DNA from: an uncultured Bacteroides sp.
GTDB lineage: Bacteria > Bacteroidota > Bacteroidia > Bacteroidales > Bacteroidaceae
NCBI GenBank assembly: GCA_900552645.1
Contig: USAN01000003.1
Coordinates: 62,001-126,000 of the forward strand
Length of the DNA: 64,000 bases
Direction: 5' to 3'
Position numbers and translations under genes: made by a program. Positions 53,218 to 63,581 of the stretch are shown one piece after another (positions within the stretch are counted from its first letter, which is position 1; every line of letters begins with the position of its first letter). A model generated the notes under the pieces. The model had not been told where the DNA came from. It searched no databases and worked only from the letters and a program-made list of their open reading frames with translations.

Positions 53218-55101
53218 TTAAAATTGATCTATCTTTTCTACGTAATCTATAAAAGCTTGATTTACAAGCTTAACCCCTCCTGGAGTAGGATAATCTCCAC
53301 TAAAATACCAATCACCTTGATTGTAAGGACATGCTTCATGCAATCCTTCTAAAGTTTGATATACAATCTCTACTTTAGCTTTAGTACCTTTAGGAGTAAG
53401 TATCTGTACCATTTTCTTCGAAATTTCTTCATCTGTAAATGGTGCATATATTTCTTTTACATAATTAACCATCTTCTCTTTAGGTATACTTATCTGAGCC
53501 TTTGATTTCTTATATATGTCTTCTATAATATATTCCATTCCACGTTCTTTAAGCAGTGCTACAGCAGCTCTGAAAGCAATGAATTGTTCCATACTAGCCA
53601 TATCTATACCGTAATAGTCAGGATATCTAACTTGTGGAGAAGATGATACAATTACAATTTTTTTAGGATTTAATCTATCTAATATACCAATAATACTCTG
53701 CTTTAAGGTAGTACCACGTACTATACTATCGTCTATTATTACTAGATTATCTTTATATGGTACCAAACTATCGTAAGTAATATCGTATACGTGAGCAGCT
53801 AAATCATTGCGACTATTTCCTTCTGCTATAAAAGTACGCAATTTTATATCTTTTATTGCAACCTTTTCACTTCTTATTCTCATTGAAAGGATCTCTTCTA
53901 ACTCTTTATGAGAAGGATTATGTCCTAAAGCCTCTATCTTTTTTACTTTTAACTTATTCAAATGATCGTCAAATCCTTGTAACATGCCGTAAAAAGCTAC
54001 TTCGGCAGTATTAGGAATAAAAGAAAGAACAGTATTTTCTATATCGTAATCAATTGATTTAAGAATTGTTGGAACCAATTTTTCTCCTAATAGCTTTCTT
54101 TCTTTATATATATCCTTGTCACTTCCACGACTAAAGTATATTCTTTCAAAAGAGCAAGCTTTCTTTTGCTTAGGTTCATTTATCTGAGAAAGACGCATTT
54201 TGCAATCTTTACTTATAGTAATAGCTTCACCTGGTTGTAATTCCTTTACATCTTCAGCGTTTATATTAAAAGCTGTTTGAATAACAGGACGTTCGGAAGC
54301 TACTACAATAACTTCATCATCCATGTACCAAAATGCAGGACGAATACCCCATGGATCACGAACAGCAAATGATTCGCCACTTCCTGTAATACCACACATT
54401 ACATATCCTCCATCCCAATTAGCACTAGAAGTACGTAATACATTGGAAAGATCTATTCTATCTTCAATATAATGAGTAATAGCCATTCCCGACAATTTAT
54501 TGGCTTTACTCTCAACAAAAAGACGTTCAACTTCTCGGTCAAGACGGTGACCTAATTGTTCAAGTATTATATAAGTATCGGCATATTTTCTCGGATGCTG
54601 GCCATCGGCAGTTATATTCTCGAATATTTCATCTACGTTGGTCATATTAAAATTACCGCATAAAGCAAGATTCTTTGCTCGCCAATTATTACGTCTTAAA
54701 AATGGATGAACATAAGAAATACCACTTTTCCCAGTGGTAGAATATCTTAAATGTCCCATATATAATTCTCCGGCAAAAGGAAGATATTTCTTTGCATATT
54801 CTGCATCATGTAACTGTTCTGGAGTCAGATCTCTAAAATTATTCTGAACATTTCCAAATATTTCTGTAATAGCGCCTGAACCCAATGCTCTTTCTCGGAA
54901 CATATATTCCTCTCCTGGATGAGCTTCTAACTTTACACAAGCCAGTCCGGCTCCTTCCTGACCACGGTTATGTTGCTTTTCCATTAAGAGATACAACTTG
55001 TTCAAGCCATACATCCATGTTCCATATTTTTCCTGATAATATTCCAATGGCTTAAGCAAGCGTATCATTGCAACTCCACATTCATGTTTTAATGGTTCCA
55101 T
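53218..55101 (-). CDS. purF: Amidophosphoribosyltransferase, long Bacteroidota form
   Basis: 627 residues. The N-terminal nucleophile hydrolase domain begins KHECGVAMIRL (Cys8 after a short propeptide), with the GHLRYSTTGKSG site; the phosphoribosyltransferase domain has the PRPP motif VIIDDSIVRGTTLKQSI. It transfers the glutamine amide to PRPP, first step of purine synthesis. It is about 130-150 residues longer than typical PurF, with extra sequence between domains and at the C-terminus, so a diverged paralogue with another role cannot be excluded. It heads the operon with carA and carB. A long leader with possible structure is upstream. Confidence 0.85.
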   Translation of the reverse strand: MEPLKHECGVAMIRLLKPLEYYQEKYGTWMYGLNKLYLLMEKQHNRGQEGAGLACVKLEAHPGEEYMFRERALGSGAITEIFGNVQNNFRDLTPEQLHDAEYAKKYLPFAGELYMGHLRYSTTGKSGISYVHPFLRRNNWRAKNLALCGNFNMTNVDEIFENITADGQHPRKYADTYIILEQLGHRLDREVERLFVESKANKLSGMAITHYIEDRIDLSNVLRTSSANWDGGYVMCGITGSGESFAVRDPWGIRPAFWYMDDEVIVVASERPVIQTAFNINAEDVKELQPGEAITISKDCKMRLSQINEPKQKKACSFERIYFSRGSDKDIYKERKLLGEKLVPTILKSIDYDIENTVLSFIPNTAEVAFYGMLQGFDDHLNKLKVKKIEALGHNPSHKELEEILSMRIRSEKVAIKDIKLRTFIAEGNSRNDLAAHVYDITYDSLVPYKDNLVIIDDSIVRGTTLKQSIIGILDRLNPKKIVIVSSSPQVRYPDYYGIDMASMEQFIAFRAAVALLKERGMEYIIEDIYKKSKAQISIPKEKMVNYVKEIYAPFTDEEISKKMVQILTPKGTKAKVEIVYQTLEGLHEACPYNQGDWYFSGDYPTPGGVKLVNQAFIDYVEKIDQF

Positions 55102-55510
55102 CTATATACCTTAATTATAATAATTTTGAAATTTATTTAAGTAGGACCAATTATATTGGCGTTTGTAGTAACTAAAAAGCAGTGTATCCTGATATCGGTT
55201 TGTAGAAGTAAAAAACCGTATTATACTTTGAGTAGTATTTAAAATGATATCAGACAATGAATAGATAAGGAAAGAGAAAAGAATAAAATAATAATGATTA
55301 TTTCTGCTACATCGAAAAAATAAAGACATATTAAAAACAGATATGGGGGGAATGAAATATTTTAGAAAAGTAGCAGTTAGTTTTATAAGAATTTTCATCC
55401 TTTTCTTATAATACTTTAAATTAATATTATCCGTAAAATTGTAATAAGAAATATCCTTTTCTATATAACCTTCTATTAAGTACATATATAATGTTATATT
55501 ATTTTGCATG
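55102..55510 (-). other. Long purF leader without a convincing gene
   Basis: The nearest good promoter element on minus is at 55518-55511, giving a leader of about 400 nt. An ORF of 151 codons spans 55111-55566 but overlaps the promoter and has a Tyr/Phe/Asn/Ile composition expected from AT-rich noncoding DNA. The stretch contains a possible three-stem fold at 55189-55253 and a CCAAT-ATA-ATTGG hairpin near 55147-55159. The rest, to the gltB promoter (55519-55784), is AT-rich with nothing I recognise. Confidence 0.45.
55189..55253 (-). promoter_or_regulatory. Possible three-way junction in the purF leader
   Basis: Read on minus: outer stem CTGATAT/ATATCAG (7 bp) encloses a small hairpin ATACT/AGTAT and a second CGGTTT/AAACCG directly adjacent to the outer stem. 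The arrangement looks like a junction-type RNA element about 90 nt before the start codon. In AT-rich DNA such pairing can arise by chance. Confidence 0.3.
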
Positions 55511-55518
55511 CAAAGATA
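55511..55518 (-). promoter_or_regulatory. -7 element (TATCTTTG), probable purF operon promoter
   Basis: CAAAGATA on plus reads TATCTTTG on minus. No good -33 at 19-20 bp. It is the best match on minus between purF and gltB. Confidence 0.4.
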
Positions 55519-55784
55519 AGAATTAAGAGGCATATATAAACTATAAAACAAATAAAAATATAGCATTTTTCTATTTTTAATAATTTTTCCTCATAAGAAA
55601 AAAGATTCTTTTTATCACAAAAAAAATATCACAACTATCAATCCGAAAGCATACTTCAATATTTTACTTTTACCTTATTATTTATTAGTGTTTATTTTTA
55701 TCAATATATAACCATTTACAAAAGGGTACCATTTTTTATCACCAAAACATAGGGACTAATACAAATCAAGATGGATTATTTTTT

Positions 55785-55792
55785 TATTTTTG
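55785..55792 (+). promoter_or_regulatory. -7 element (TATTTTTG) of gltB
   Basis: Matches TAnnTTTG, 40 bp before the gltB ATG. Confidence 0.5.
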
Positions 55793-55832
55793 CAGAACAA
55801 ACTGAAATGCAATCCAACATTATCCCAAATTA

Positions 55833-58800
55833 ATGAAAGCAATAATGGTAAAAAGAAAACAAATTGGTCTTTACGACTCCAACAACGAACATGACGCTTG
55901 CGGTGTAGGTATGATTGTCAATATTCATGGTAACAAATCACATGAACTCGTTGATTCGGCCTTAAAAGTATTGGAAAACATGAGACACCGTGGTGCGGAA
56001 GGCGCAGATAATAAAACAGGTGATGGTGCCGGAATTATGGTACAGATACCTCATGAATTCATTTTATTACAAGGTATTCCAGTTCCTGAGAAGGGTAAAT
56101 ATGGAACTGGATTAATATTCCTTCCTAAAGAAGAAAAGGAACAGGCTTCAATTTTAAGTATAATAATTGAAGAAATAGAAAGAGAAGGACTAACCCTAAT
56201 GCATTTACGCAACGTACCTACCAACCCAGACTGTTTGGGAAAAGATGCTTTGGTTAATGAACCTGATATAAAACAAATATTTATAACAGGAGTAACGGAT
56301 ATAACAAACTTCCAGAAGTCTCTTTATATTATAAGAAAAAAGATTGAAAGAAGAATTAATAATAAAGATTTCTATATAGTCTCATTATCGAATAAGAATA
56401 TTATATATAAAGGTATGCTTTCTTCTATGCAGGTAAGAGAGTATTTTCCTGATCTCACCAACCATTACTTTACAAGTGGATTGGCTTTAGTTCATTCTAG
56501 GTTCAGTACTAATACCTTCCCAACATGGAGTTTGGCACAACCTTTCAGACTGTTAGCTCATAATGGGGAAATAAATACAATCCGTGGTAACAGAGGATGG
56601 ATGGAAGCAAGAGAAAGTGTATTAAGTTCGCCAGCTTTAGGTGATATAAAATCAATCAGACCAATCATTCAGGAAGGTATGAGTGATAGTGCATCATTGG
56701 ATAATGTTTTGGAGTTCTTTGTTATGTCAGGATTAAGTTTGCCACATGCAATGGCCATGTTGGTACCAGAATCATTCAATGATAAGAATCCTATAAGCGA
56801 AGATCTGAAGGCATTTTATGAATACCATTCAATTTTAATGGAACCATGGGATGGCCCGGCTGCACTTTTGTTCAGTGATGGCAGATTTGCAGGTGGAATG
56901 TTGGATAGAAATGGATTAAGACCAGCTCGCTATCTTATTACAAATAATGATATGATGGTAGTTGCAAGTGAAGTGGGTGTAATGGATTTCGAGCCAGGAG
57001 AAATTAAGGAAAAAGGTCGTCTTCAGCCTGGTAAGATTTTAATGATAGATACCGAAGAGGGTAAAATTTACTATGATGGTGAGCTTAAAGAAAGAATGGC
57101 CTCAAGCAAACCATATAGAAGTTGGCTTTCCACTAATAGAATAGAATTAGATACCTTAAAAAGTGGTCGTAAAATTGAAAACAGGATAGATCATTTTGAT
57201 AGAATGCTGCGTATTTTTGGATATACCCGCGAAGATATAGAAAAGACCATAACACCTATGTGTACTACTGGAGCAGAACCTTTGGCATCTATGGGTAATG
57301 ACACTCCTCTTGCTATATTGTCGGATAAGCCTCAGAACATGTTTAATTACTTTAGACAACAGTTTGCACAGGTTACCAATCCACCTATAGATCCTATTCG
57401 TGAAGAATTGGTTATGTCATTGACTGAATATATAGGTGCAGTTGGCATGAATATTCTTACTCCTAGTGAGAGTCATTGTAAAATGGTTAGATTACCTCAT
57501 CCGGTTCTTAACAATACTCAGTTAGATATATTATGCAATATCAGATATAAAGGATTCAATACAATAAAATTACCTATTGTATTTGAAGTAAAGAAAGGAA
57601 AAACAGGATTACAGGAAGCACTACAGGAACTTTGTAGAAAAGCGGAAGAATCTGTAACAGATGGCGTTAACTATATTATACTATCAGATAGAAATGTAGA
57701 TAAAGAGCATGCAGCTATTCCATCATTATTGGCAGTTAGTGCAGTGCATCATCATCTTATTTCTGTACAGAAAAGAGTGCAGACGGCATTGATTGTTGAA
57801 AGTGGTGAGATTAGAGAAGTTATGCATGCAGCACTGTTGTTAGGATATGGTGCGAGCGCAATCAATCCATATATGGCATTTGCTGTACTAAATGACTTGG
57901 TAAAGAAAGGCGAGGTACAGATGAATTATGAGACAGCCGAAAAGAATTATATAAAATCAATATGTAAAGGTCTCTTCAAGATTATGAGTAAGATGGGTAT
58001 TTCTACAATACGTTCTTACAGAGGAGCTCAGATTTTTGAAGCTATCGGAATAAGTGAAGAGTTACTTCAAACATATTTTGGAACTGCCTCTTCGTCAATT
58101 GGAGGAATCCGTCTTGAGGAAGTAGCAAAAGATGCTATAAGAATGCATGATGATGCTTTCAATGAAGATGACAGAATAATTTTGCCAAATATGGGTCTTT
58201 TCTCATTCAGAAAAGATGGAGAAAAACATGCATGGAATCCTGAAACAATCTCTATGTTGCAACTTGCAACGAGACTTGGCAGCTATAAGAAATTCAAGGA
58301 ATTCACGAAACTTGTTGACGAAAAGGAATCTCCTATATTCCTTAGAGATTTCTTCCTTCATAAATCAAATCCAATTCCTATAGAGGAAGTAGAACCGGTA
58401 GAAAATATTGTAAAGCATTTCGTTACAGGTGCTATGTCATTTGGAGCTATAAGCAAGGAAGCTCACGAAGCACTTGCATTAGCAATGAATAAATTAGGAG
58501 CACGAAGCAACACTGGAGAAGGAGGTGAAGATTCTGATCGTATAACAGAGACATACGATGGTATATCGCTATGTAGTAAAACCAAGCAGGTTGCATCGGG
58601 AAGATTTGGAGTAACAGCAGAATACCTTGTAAATGCAGAAGAAATACAGATTAAAGTTGCACAAGGAGCAAAACCCGGAGAAGGGGGGCAGTTACCTGGG
58701 TTCAAGGTCGATAAAGTTATTGCAAAAACAAGACATTCAATACCTGGAATATCATTGATATCTCCTCCACCTCATCATGATATTTATTCAATTGAGGATT

Positions 58801-60320
58801 TGGCTCAGTTAATCTTTGACTTAAAAAATGTAAATCCTAAAGCTAAAATTAGTGTTAAACTTGTAGCGGAAAGTGGAGTTGGAACTATTGCAGCTGGTGT
58901 TGCTAAAGCCAAAGCAGATTTAATAGTAATATCGGGAGCAGAAGGTGGAACCGGTGCTTCTCCTGCTTCGTCAATGCGCTATGCAGGTATATCTCCTGAA
59001 ATTGGTTTAAGTGAAACCCAACAGACTTTAGTCTTGAACGGATTAAGAGGACAAGTTAAATTGCAGGTAGATGGTCAAATAAAGACAGGCCGTGATATTA
59101 TAAACATGGCCTTATTAGGTGCAGAAGAGTTTGGATTCGGAACTACTGTACTTGTAGTATTGGGATGCGTACTAATGCGTAAGTGTCATACAAATACTTG
59201 TCCTGTAGGTGTGGCTACACAAGATCCTGAATTGCGTAAAAGATTCCTTGGACACTACGAACATGTAGTAAACTATTTTACATTCCTTGCACAGGAAATA
59301 AGAGAGTATCTGGCAGAAATGGGATTCAAGAAGTTTGATGACATTATAGGAAGAACTGATTTAATAGAACCAACCAAAGTTTATAACAATGAAAAGTCTT
59401 CATTACTTGATTTCAGCAAACTATTAAACAAGATAGATAATGGTGCTGCAATCCACAATATCACTAATCAGCATCATGATATCGACAATGTTAAGGATAT
59501 AGCTATAATTGAAGCAACTAAGGAAGCTGTAAATAGTGGTAAGGAAATATCATTAGAATATACAATAGCTAATACCGACCGATCAGTAGGCGCCATGTTA
59601 GCAGGATATGTAGCCAAAAGACATGGACAACAAGGATTACCAGATCAAACCATAAACATTAAGTTCAAAGGATCTGCCGGCCAAAGTTTTGGAGCATTCC
59701 TTACCAATGGAATAAGCTTTAAACTAGAAGGAGAAGCAAATGATTATTTAGGAAAAGGTTTGAGTGGCGGCAGAATCTCTGTATTACCTCCTGTAAGAAG
59801 TAACTTCGATGCTGAAAAGAACACTATAGCTGGTAACACTATTCTTTATGGAGCAACTAGTGGAGAAGTTTACATAAATGGTCGTGTAGGAGAACGTTTT
59901 GCAGTTCGCAACTCTGGAGTAACTGCCGTAGTAGAAGGAGTTGGAGATCATTGTTGTGAATATATGACAGGAGGTCGAGTTGTCGTTTTGGGAGAAACCG
60001 GAAGAAACTTTGCTGCAGGTATGAGTGGCGGCGTAGCGTATGTTTGGGATAAGAATCATAACTTTGATTATTTCTGTAATATGGAAATGGTAGAGCTTTC
60101 TTTAATTGAAGAAGCTAGTTACAGAAAAGAGTTACATGAACTAATACGCCAACATTATCTATATACAGGTTCTAAATTAGCAAGAATAATGCTTGATGAC
60201 TGGAATAGATATGTAGAAGATTTCATTCAGGTAGTTCCTATTGAATATAAAAAGGTTCTTCAAGAAGAACAAATGCGTAAACTACAGCAGAAGATAGCTG
60301 ATGTACAACGTGATTATTAA
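55833..60320 (+). CDS. gltB: Glutamate synthase large subunit
   Basis: 1495 residues; makes glutamate from 2-oxoglutarate and glutamine amide nitrogen with GltD. After a short propeptide the nucleophile Cys is in HDACGVGMIVNIHG; the class II amidotransferase domain follows (HSRFSTNTFPTW, LAHNGEINTIRGN). The central and FMN domains include GEGGEDSDRI, PGEGGQLPGFKV and SGAEGGTGASP; the 3Fe-4S cluster Cys residues lie in LMRKCHTNTCPVG. The C-terminal beta-helix domain closes the protein. A start at 55845 is also possible. It is 38 bp before gltD. Confidence 0.96.
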   Translation: MKAIMVKRKQIGLYDSNNEHDACGVGMIVNIHGNKSHELVDSALKVLENMRHRGAEGADNKTGDGAGIMVQIPHEFILLQGIPVPEKGKYGTGLIFLPKEEKEQASILSIIIEEIEREGLTLMHLRNVPTNPDCLGKDALVNEPDIKQIFITGVTDITNFQKSLYIIRKKIERRINNKDFYIVSLSNKNIIYKGMLSSMQVREYFPDLTNHYFTSGLALVHSRFSTNTFPTWSLAQPFRLLAHNGEINTIRGNRGWMEARESVLSSPALGDIKSIRPIIQEGMSDSASLDNVLEFFVMSGLSLPHAMAMLVPESFNDKNPISEDLKAFYEYHSILMEPWDGPAALLFSDGRFAGGMLDRNGLRPARYLITNNDMMVVASEVGVMDFEPGEIKEKGRLQPGKILMIDTEEGKIYYDGELKERMASSKPYRSWLSTNRIELDTLKSGRKIENRIDHFDRMLRIFGYTREDIEKTITPMCTTGAEPLASMGNDTPLAILSDKPQNMFNYFRQQFAQVTNPPIDPIREELVMSLTEYIGAVGMNILTPSESHCKMVRLPHPVLNNTQLDILCNIRYKGFNTIKLPIVFEVKKGKTGLQEALQELCRKAEESVTDGVNYIILSDRNVDKEHAAIPSLLAVSAVHHHLISVQKRVQTALIVESGEIREVMHAALLLGYGASAINPYMAFAVLNDLVKKGEVQMNYETAEKNYIKSICKGLFKIMSKMGISTIRSYRGAQIFEAIGISEELLQTYFGTASSSIGGIRLEEVAKDAIRMHDDAFNEDDRIILPNMGLFSFRKDGEKHAWNPETISMLQLATRLGSYKKFKEFTKLVDEKESPIFLRDFFLHKSNPIPIEEVEPVENIVKHFVTGAMSFGAISKEAHEALALAMNKLGARSNTGEGGEDSDRITETYDGISLCSKTKQVASGRFGVTAEYLVNAEEIQIKVAQGAKPGEGGQLPGFKVDKVIAKTRHSIPGISLISPPPHHDIYSIEDLAQLIFDLKNVNPKAKISVKLVAESGVGTIAAGVAKAKADLIVISGAEGGTGASPASSMRYAGISPEIGLSETQQTLVLNGLRGQVKLQVDGQIKTGRDIINMALLGAEEFGFGTTVLVVLGCVLMRKCHTNTCPVGVATQDPELRKRFLGHYEHVVNYFTFLAQEIREYLAEMGFKKFDDIIGRTDLIEPTKVYNNEKSSLLDFSKLLNKIDNGAAIHNITNQHHDIDNVKDIAIIEATKEAVNSGKEISLEYTIANTDRSVGAMLAGYVAKRHGQQGLPDQTINIKFKGSAGQSFGAFLTNGISFKLEGEANDYLGKGLSGGRISVLPPVRSNFDAEKNTIAGNTILYGATSGEVYINGRVGERFAVRNSGVTAVVEGVGDHCCEYMTGGRVVVLGETGRNFAAGMSGGVAYVWDKNHNFDYFCNMEMVELSLIEEASYRKELHELIRQHYLYTGSKLARIMLDDWNRYVEDFIQVVPIEYKKVLQEEQMRKLQQKIADVQRDY

Positions 60321-60358
60321 TTTTCAAGTATTTTAAAACGACTAATAATAACAAAGAT

Positions 60359-61708
60359 ATGGGAAATCCAAAAGCATTTCTAACTGTACCACGACAAGAG
60401 GCCGGATATCGTCCTATTCATGATAGAATATCTGATTTCGGAGAAGTGGAACAAACTCTAAATACTAGCGAAAGAAAATTACAAGCCTCAAGATGTATGG
60501 ATTGTGGAGTTCCTTTCTGCCATTGGGCATGTCCTCTTGGAAACAAACAACCTGAATTTCAGGATGCATTATATAAAGGTAAATGGGAAGAAGCATATAC
60601 TCTACTTGAACAGACTAACGACTTTCCCGAGTTTACGGGACGAATATGTCCTGCTCTATGCGAAAAAAGTTGCGTATTAAAACTGACAATAAATTCTCCT
60701 GTAACAATAAGAGAAAATGAGGCAGCAATCGTAGAGGCAGCATTTCGTGAGGGATTGATCAAGCCAAAGACGATTGAGAGAAATGGCAAGAAAGTAGCTG
60801 TCATAGGAGCCGGTCCTGCAGGACTAGCTGTTGCAAACCAACTAAACCATAAAGGATATGAAGTTACTTTATTTGATAAAAATGAAGCAGCGGGTGGGCT
60901 ATTACGCTATGGTATACCTAATTTCAAACTTCATAAACCTATCATTGACAGAAGAGTAAATTTAATGGAACAGGAAGGTGTTATTCTAAAGATGAATACT
61001 GATATTGATCCTATGAAACTACCCGAAGGTTTTGATGCATATTGTATATGTACCGGTACTCCTTCTGCACGTGATCTAAATATACCCGGAAGAGAATTGA
61101 AAGGTATACACCTTGCACTCGATATGCTCTCTCAACAGAATAGAATTCTGGCCGGAACAACTTTCTCAAAAGATCAGTTAGTAAATGCTAAAGGAAAGAA
61201 GGTATTAGTAATAGGTGGTGGAGATACAGGTAGTGATTGTATAGGAACAAGTAATCGCCAGGGAGCTGTTAGTGTTACTCAAATTGAGATTATGCCTAAA
61301 CCTCCTGTAGGATGTAATCCTACAACACCATGGCCACAATGGCCTAATGTATTGAAGACCACCAGTAGTCATGAAGAAGGCTGTACTAGAAGATGGAGTT
61401 TGACATCAAATAAATTTATAGGAAAGAATGGTAAAGTTTGCGGAGTTGAGGTAGAAGAAGTAGAATGGATTCCAGGTAAGGATGGCGAACGTCCTACTAT
61501 GAAGCCAACAGGAAAAATAGAAGTTATAGAAGCTGATGTAGTACTTCTGGCAATGGGATTCCTTAAACCAAAACAACCAGAATTTGCTTCGAACGTCTTC
61601 ATATCAGGAGACGCTGAAATGGGTGCAACACTTGTAGTAAGGGCTATCGCATCGGGAAGAGATATTGCAGCTAAAATTGATGATTTCTTAAAAAACAAAA
61701 GTATGTAA
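60359..61708 (+). CDS. gltD: Glutamate synthase small subunit
   Basis: 449 residues; NAD(P)H-dependent electron donor for GltB. N-terminal Cys clusters for two 4Fe-4S centres are in CMDCGVPFCHWACPLG and ICPALCEKSCVL. The FAD-binding loop is VIGAGPAGLAVANQL and the nucleotide site VIGGGDTGSDCIG; the C-terminus has VFISGDAEMGATLVVRAI. Length is lightly short of the 470-500 usual in proteobacteria but normal otherwise. A hairpin separates it from asnB. Confidence 0.95.
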   Translation: MGNPKAFLTVPRQEAGYRPIHDRISDFGEVEQTLNTSERKLQASRCMDCGVPFCHWACPLGNKQPEFQDALYKGKWEEAYTLLEQTNDFPEFTGRICPALCEKSCVLKLTINSPVTIRENEAAIVEAAFREGLIKPKTIERNGKKVAVIGAGPAGLAVANQLNHKGYEVTLFDKNEAAGGLLRYGIPNFKLHKPIIDRRVNLMEQEGVILKMNTDIDPMKLPEGFDAYCICTGTPSARDLNIPGRELKGIHLALDMLSQQNRILAGTTFSKDQLVNAKGKKVLVIGGGDTGSDCIGTSNRQGAVSVTQIEIMPKPPVGCNPTTPWPQWPNVLKTTSSHEEGCTRRWSLTSNKFIGKNGKVCGVEVEEVEWIPGKDGERPTMKPTGKIEVIEADVVLLAMGFLKPKQPEFASNVFISGDAEMGATLVVRAIASGRDIAAKIDDFLKNKSM

Positions 61709-61715
61709 AAATAAC

Positions 61716-61761
61716 GACTAAAAAGTTGACTTTATTATTCATATATGTCAACTTTTTAGTC
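61716..61761 (+). terminator. Hairpin between gltD and asnB
   Basis: GACTAAAAAGTTGAC and GTCAACTTTTTAGTC are exact 15-bp inverted arms with a 16-base loop, starting 7 bp after the gltD stop. Only a few T residues follow, so it may terminate partly and let asnB be co-transcribed. Confidence 0.65.
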
Positions 61762-61828
61762 ATAACAGAAACATATCAAAACTTTAATTTACAACTAACA
61801 AGATTATTAACAAATTAATTTTACTATC

Positions 61829-63496
61829 ATGTGTGGAATCGTAGGAATATTCAAAATAAAAGAGCAAACACAAGAATTGCGAAAGAAAGCCTTAAAAATG
61901 TCACAGAAACTGCGCCATAGAGGACCGGATTGGAGTGGAATTTATTGTGGAAAAAGTGCAATTCTTGCCCATGAACGCTTATCAATAGTCGATCCACAAA
62001 GTGGAGGTCAGCCATTATTTAGTCCAGACAAAAAACAGATATTGGCAGTAAACGGTGAGATTTATAATCATCGTGAAATCCGTCAATATTTTAAAGATAA
62101 ATATGATTTTCAGACAGGTAGTGATTGTGAAGTAATACTTCCTCTATATAAAGAGAAAGGAATTAATTTTCTTGAAGACCTTAGTGGTATATTCGCTTTT
62201 GCTCTATACGATGAAGAAAAAGATGACTTTCTTATTGCCAGAGATCCAATAGGTGTTATTCCATTATATATAGGCCACGATAAGGAAGGCAAAATATATT
62301 GTGCCAGTGAATTAAAAGCTCTTGAAGGTTTTTGTGATAAATACGAACCTTTCTTGCCTGGACATTATTATTGGGGCAAAGAAGGCAAAATGGTAAAATG
62401 GTACAACCGTGATTGGAGGGATTACAACAATATAAAAGACAACAAAGGAAGTGTAAAAGATATTCATGATGCACTTGAAGATTCTGTAAAACGTCAATTA
62501 ATGAGTGATGTACCATATGGAGTATTACTTTCGGGAGGTCTGGACAGTTCGGTTATTTCGGCAATAGCTAAGAAATATTCGGCCAAACGAGTAGAATCCG
62601 ACTCTAAGAATGAGGCATGGTGGCCACAGTTGCACTCTTTTGCAGTTGGACTAAAAGGTGCACCCGACTTAATAAAAGCAAGAGAAGTGGCCGACTATAT
62701 TGGTACAGTACACCATGAAATAAACTATACAGTCCAAGAAGGATTAGATGCTATTCGTGATGTTATATATTTTATTGAAACATACGATGTAACCACAGTA
62801 CGAGCATCTACTCCCATGTACCTATTAGCCCGAGTAATTAAAAGCATGGGAATAAAAATGGTTTTAAGTGGTGAAGGAGCTGATGAGGTTTTTGGAGGAT
62901 ATCTTTACTTCCATAAGGCTCCAAATGCACGCACTTTCCATGAAGAGACTGTACGTAAATTAGATAAGCTTTATCTATATGACTGCTTAAGAGCAAATAA
63001 ATCATTGTCTGCTTGGGGAGTAGAAGGAAGAGTACCTTTTCTTGATAAAGAATTCCTTGATATAGCCATGAGTATAAATCCTGAGCTTAAAATGTGCCCA
63101 GGAAAAACAATAGAAAAGAAAATCGTTCGCGATGCATTTGCTAATATGCTTCCTGAGAGTGTAGCATGGAGACAGAAAGAACAATTCAGTGACGGTGTGG
63201 GATATAATTGGATAGATACTTTAAAATCAATCACTTCAAATTCTGTAACTGACGAACAGATGAAAAATGCAGCAGAAAGATTTCCTATTAATACTCCTAT
63301 GAATAAAGAAGAATACTATTATAGAAGTATTTTTGAAGAACATTTCCCTAGTGAAAGTGCTGCTAGGAGTGTACCTAGCATACCTAGCGTTGCATGTTCT
63401 ACTGCCGAAGCATTAGCATGGGATGATTCATTTAAGAATATGAACGATCCTAGTGGACGAGCTGTAAAAGATGTACACGAAGAAGCTTACAAATAA
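61829..63496 (+). CDS. asnB: Asparagine synthase (glutamine-hydrolysing)
   Basis: 555 residues; converts aspartate to asparagine with glutamine and ATP. Cys2 in MCGIVGIF is the amidotransferase nucleophile; AVNGEIYNH is the glutamine site. The synthetase domain has the PP-loop GVLLSGGLDSSVISA and LSGEGADEVFGGYLYF. The C-terminal VPFLDKEFLDIAM and KTIEKKIVRDAF motifs are standard. It follows gltBD in the same orientation, so nitrogen assimilation genes are grouped. A terminator follows. Confidence 0.96.
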   Translation: MCGIVGIFKIKEQTQELRKKALKMSQKLRHRGPDWSGIYCGKSAILAHERLSIVDPQSGGQPLFSPDKKQILAVNGEIYNHREIRQYFKDKYDFQTGSDCEVILPLYKEKGINFLEDLSGIFAFALYDEEKDDFLIARDPIGVIPLYIGHDKEGKIYCASELKALEGFCDKYEPFLPGHYYWGKEGKMVKWYNRDWRDYNNIKDNKGSVKDIHDALEDSVKRQLMSDVPYGVLLSGGLDSSVISAIAKKYSAKRVESDSKNEAWWPQLHSFAVGLKGAPDLIKAREVADYIGTVHHEINYTVQEGLDAIRDVIYFIETYDVTTVRASTPMYLLARVIKSMGIKMVLSGEGADEVFGGYLYFHKAPNARTFHEETVRKLDKLYLYDCLRANKSLSAWGVEGRVPFLDKEFLDIAMSINPELKMCPGKTIEKKIVRDAFANMLPESVAWRQKEQFSDGVGYNWIDTLKSITSNSVTDEQMKNAAERFPINTPMNKEEYYYRSIFEEHFPSESAARSVPSIPSVACSTAEALAWDDSFKNMNDPSGRAVKDVHEEAYK

Positions 63497-63543
63497 TAAT
63501 TATTTCTTCTGATTTAATTGTTACAAGTAGTATTATATATTTA

Positions 63544-63581
63544 AATAAGGAGTATAATTATATACTCCTTATTTTATTGTT
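63544..63581 (+). terminator. Intrinsic terminator after asnB
   Basis: AATAAGGAGTATA and TATACTCCTTATT pair exactly over an ATTA loop, with a T-rich tail (TTTATTGTTTTT). Confidence 0.85.

Noticed and set aside
55111..55566. 151-codon ORF on minus before purF
   Set aside because: It overlaps the best promoter element, has the Tyr/Phe/Asn/Ile composition of translated AT-rich noncoding DNA, no ribosome site and no family resemblance. Treated as leader.
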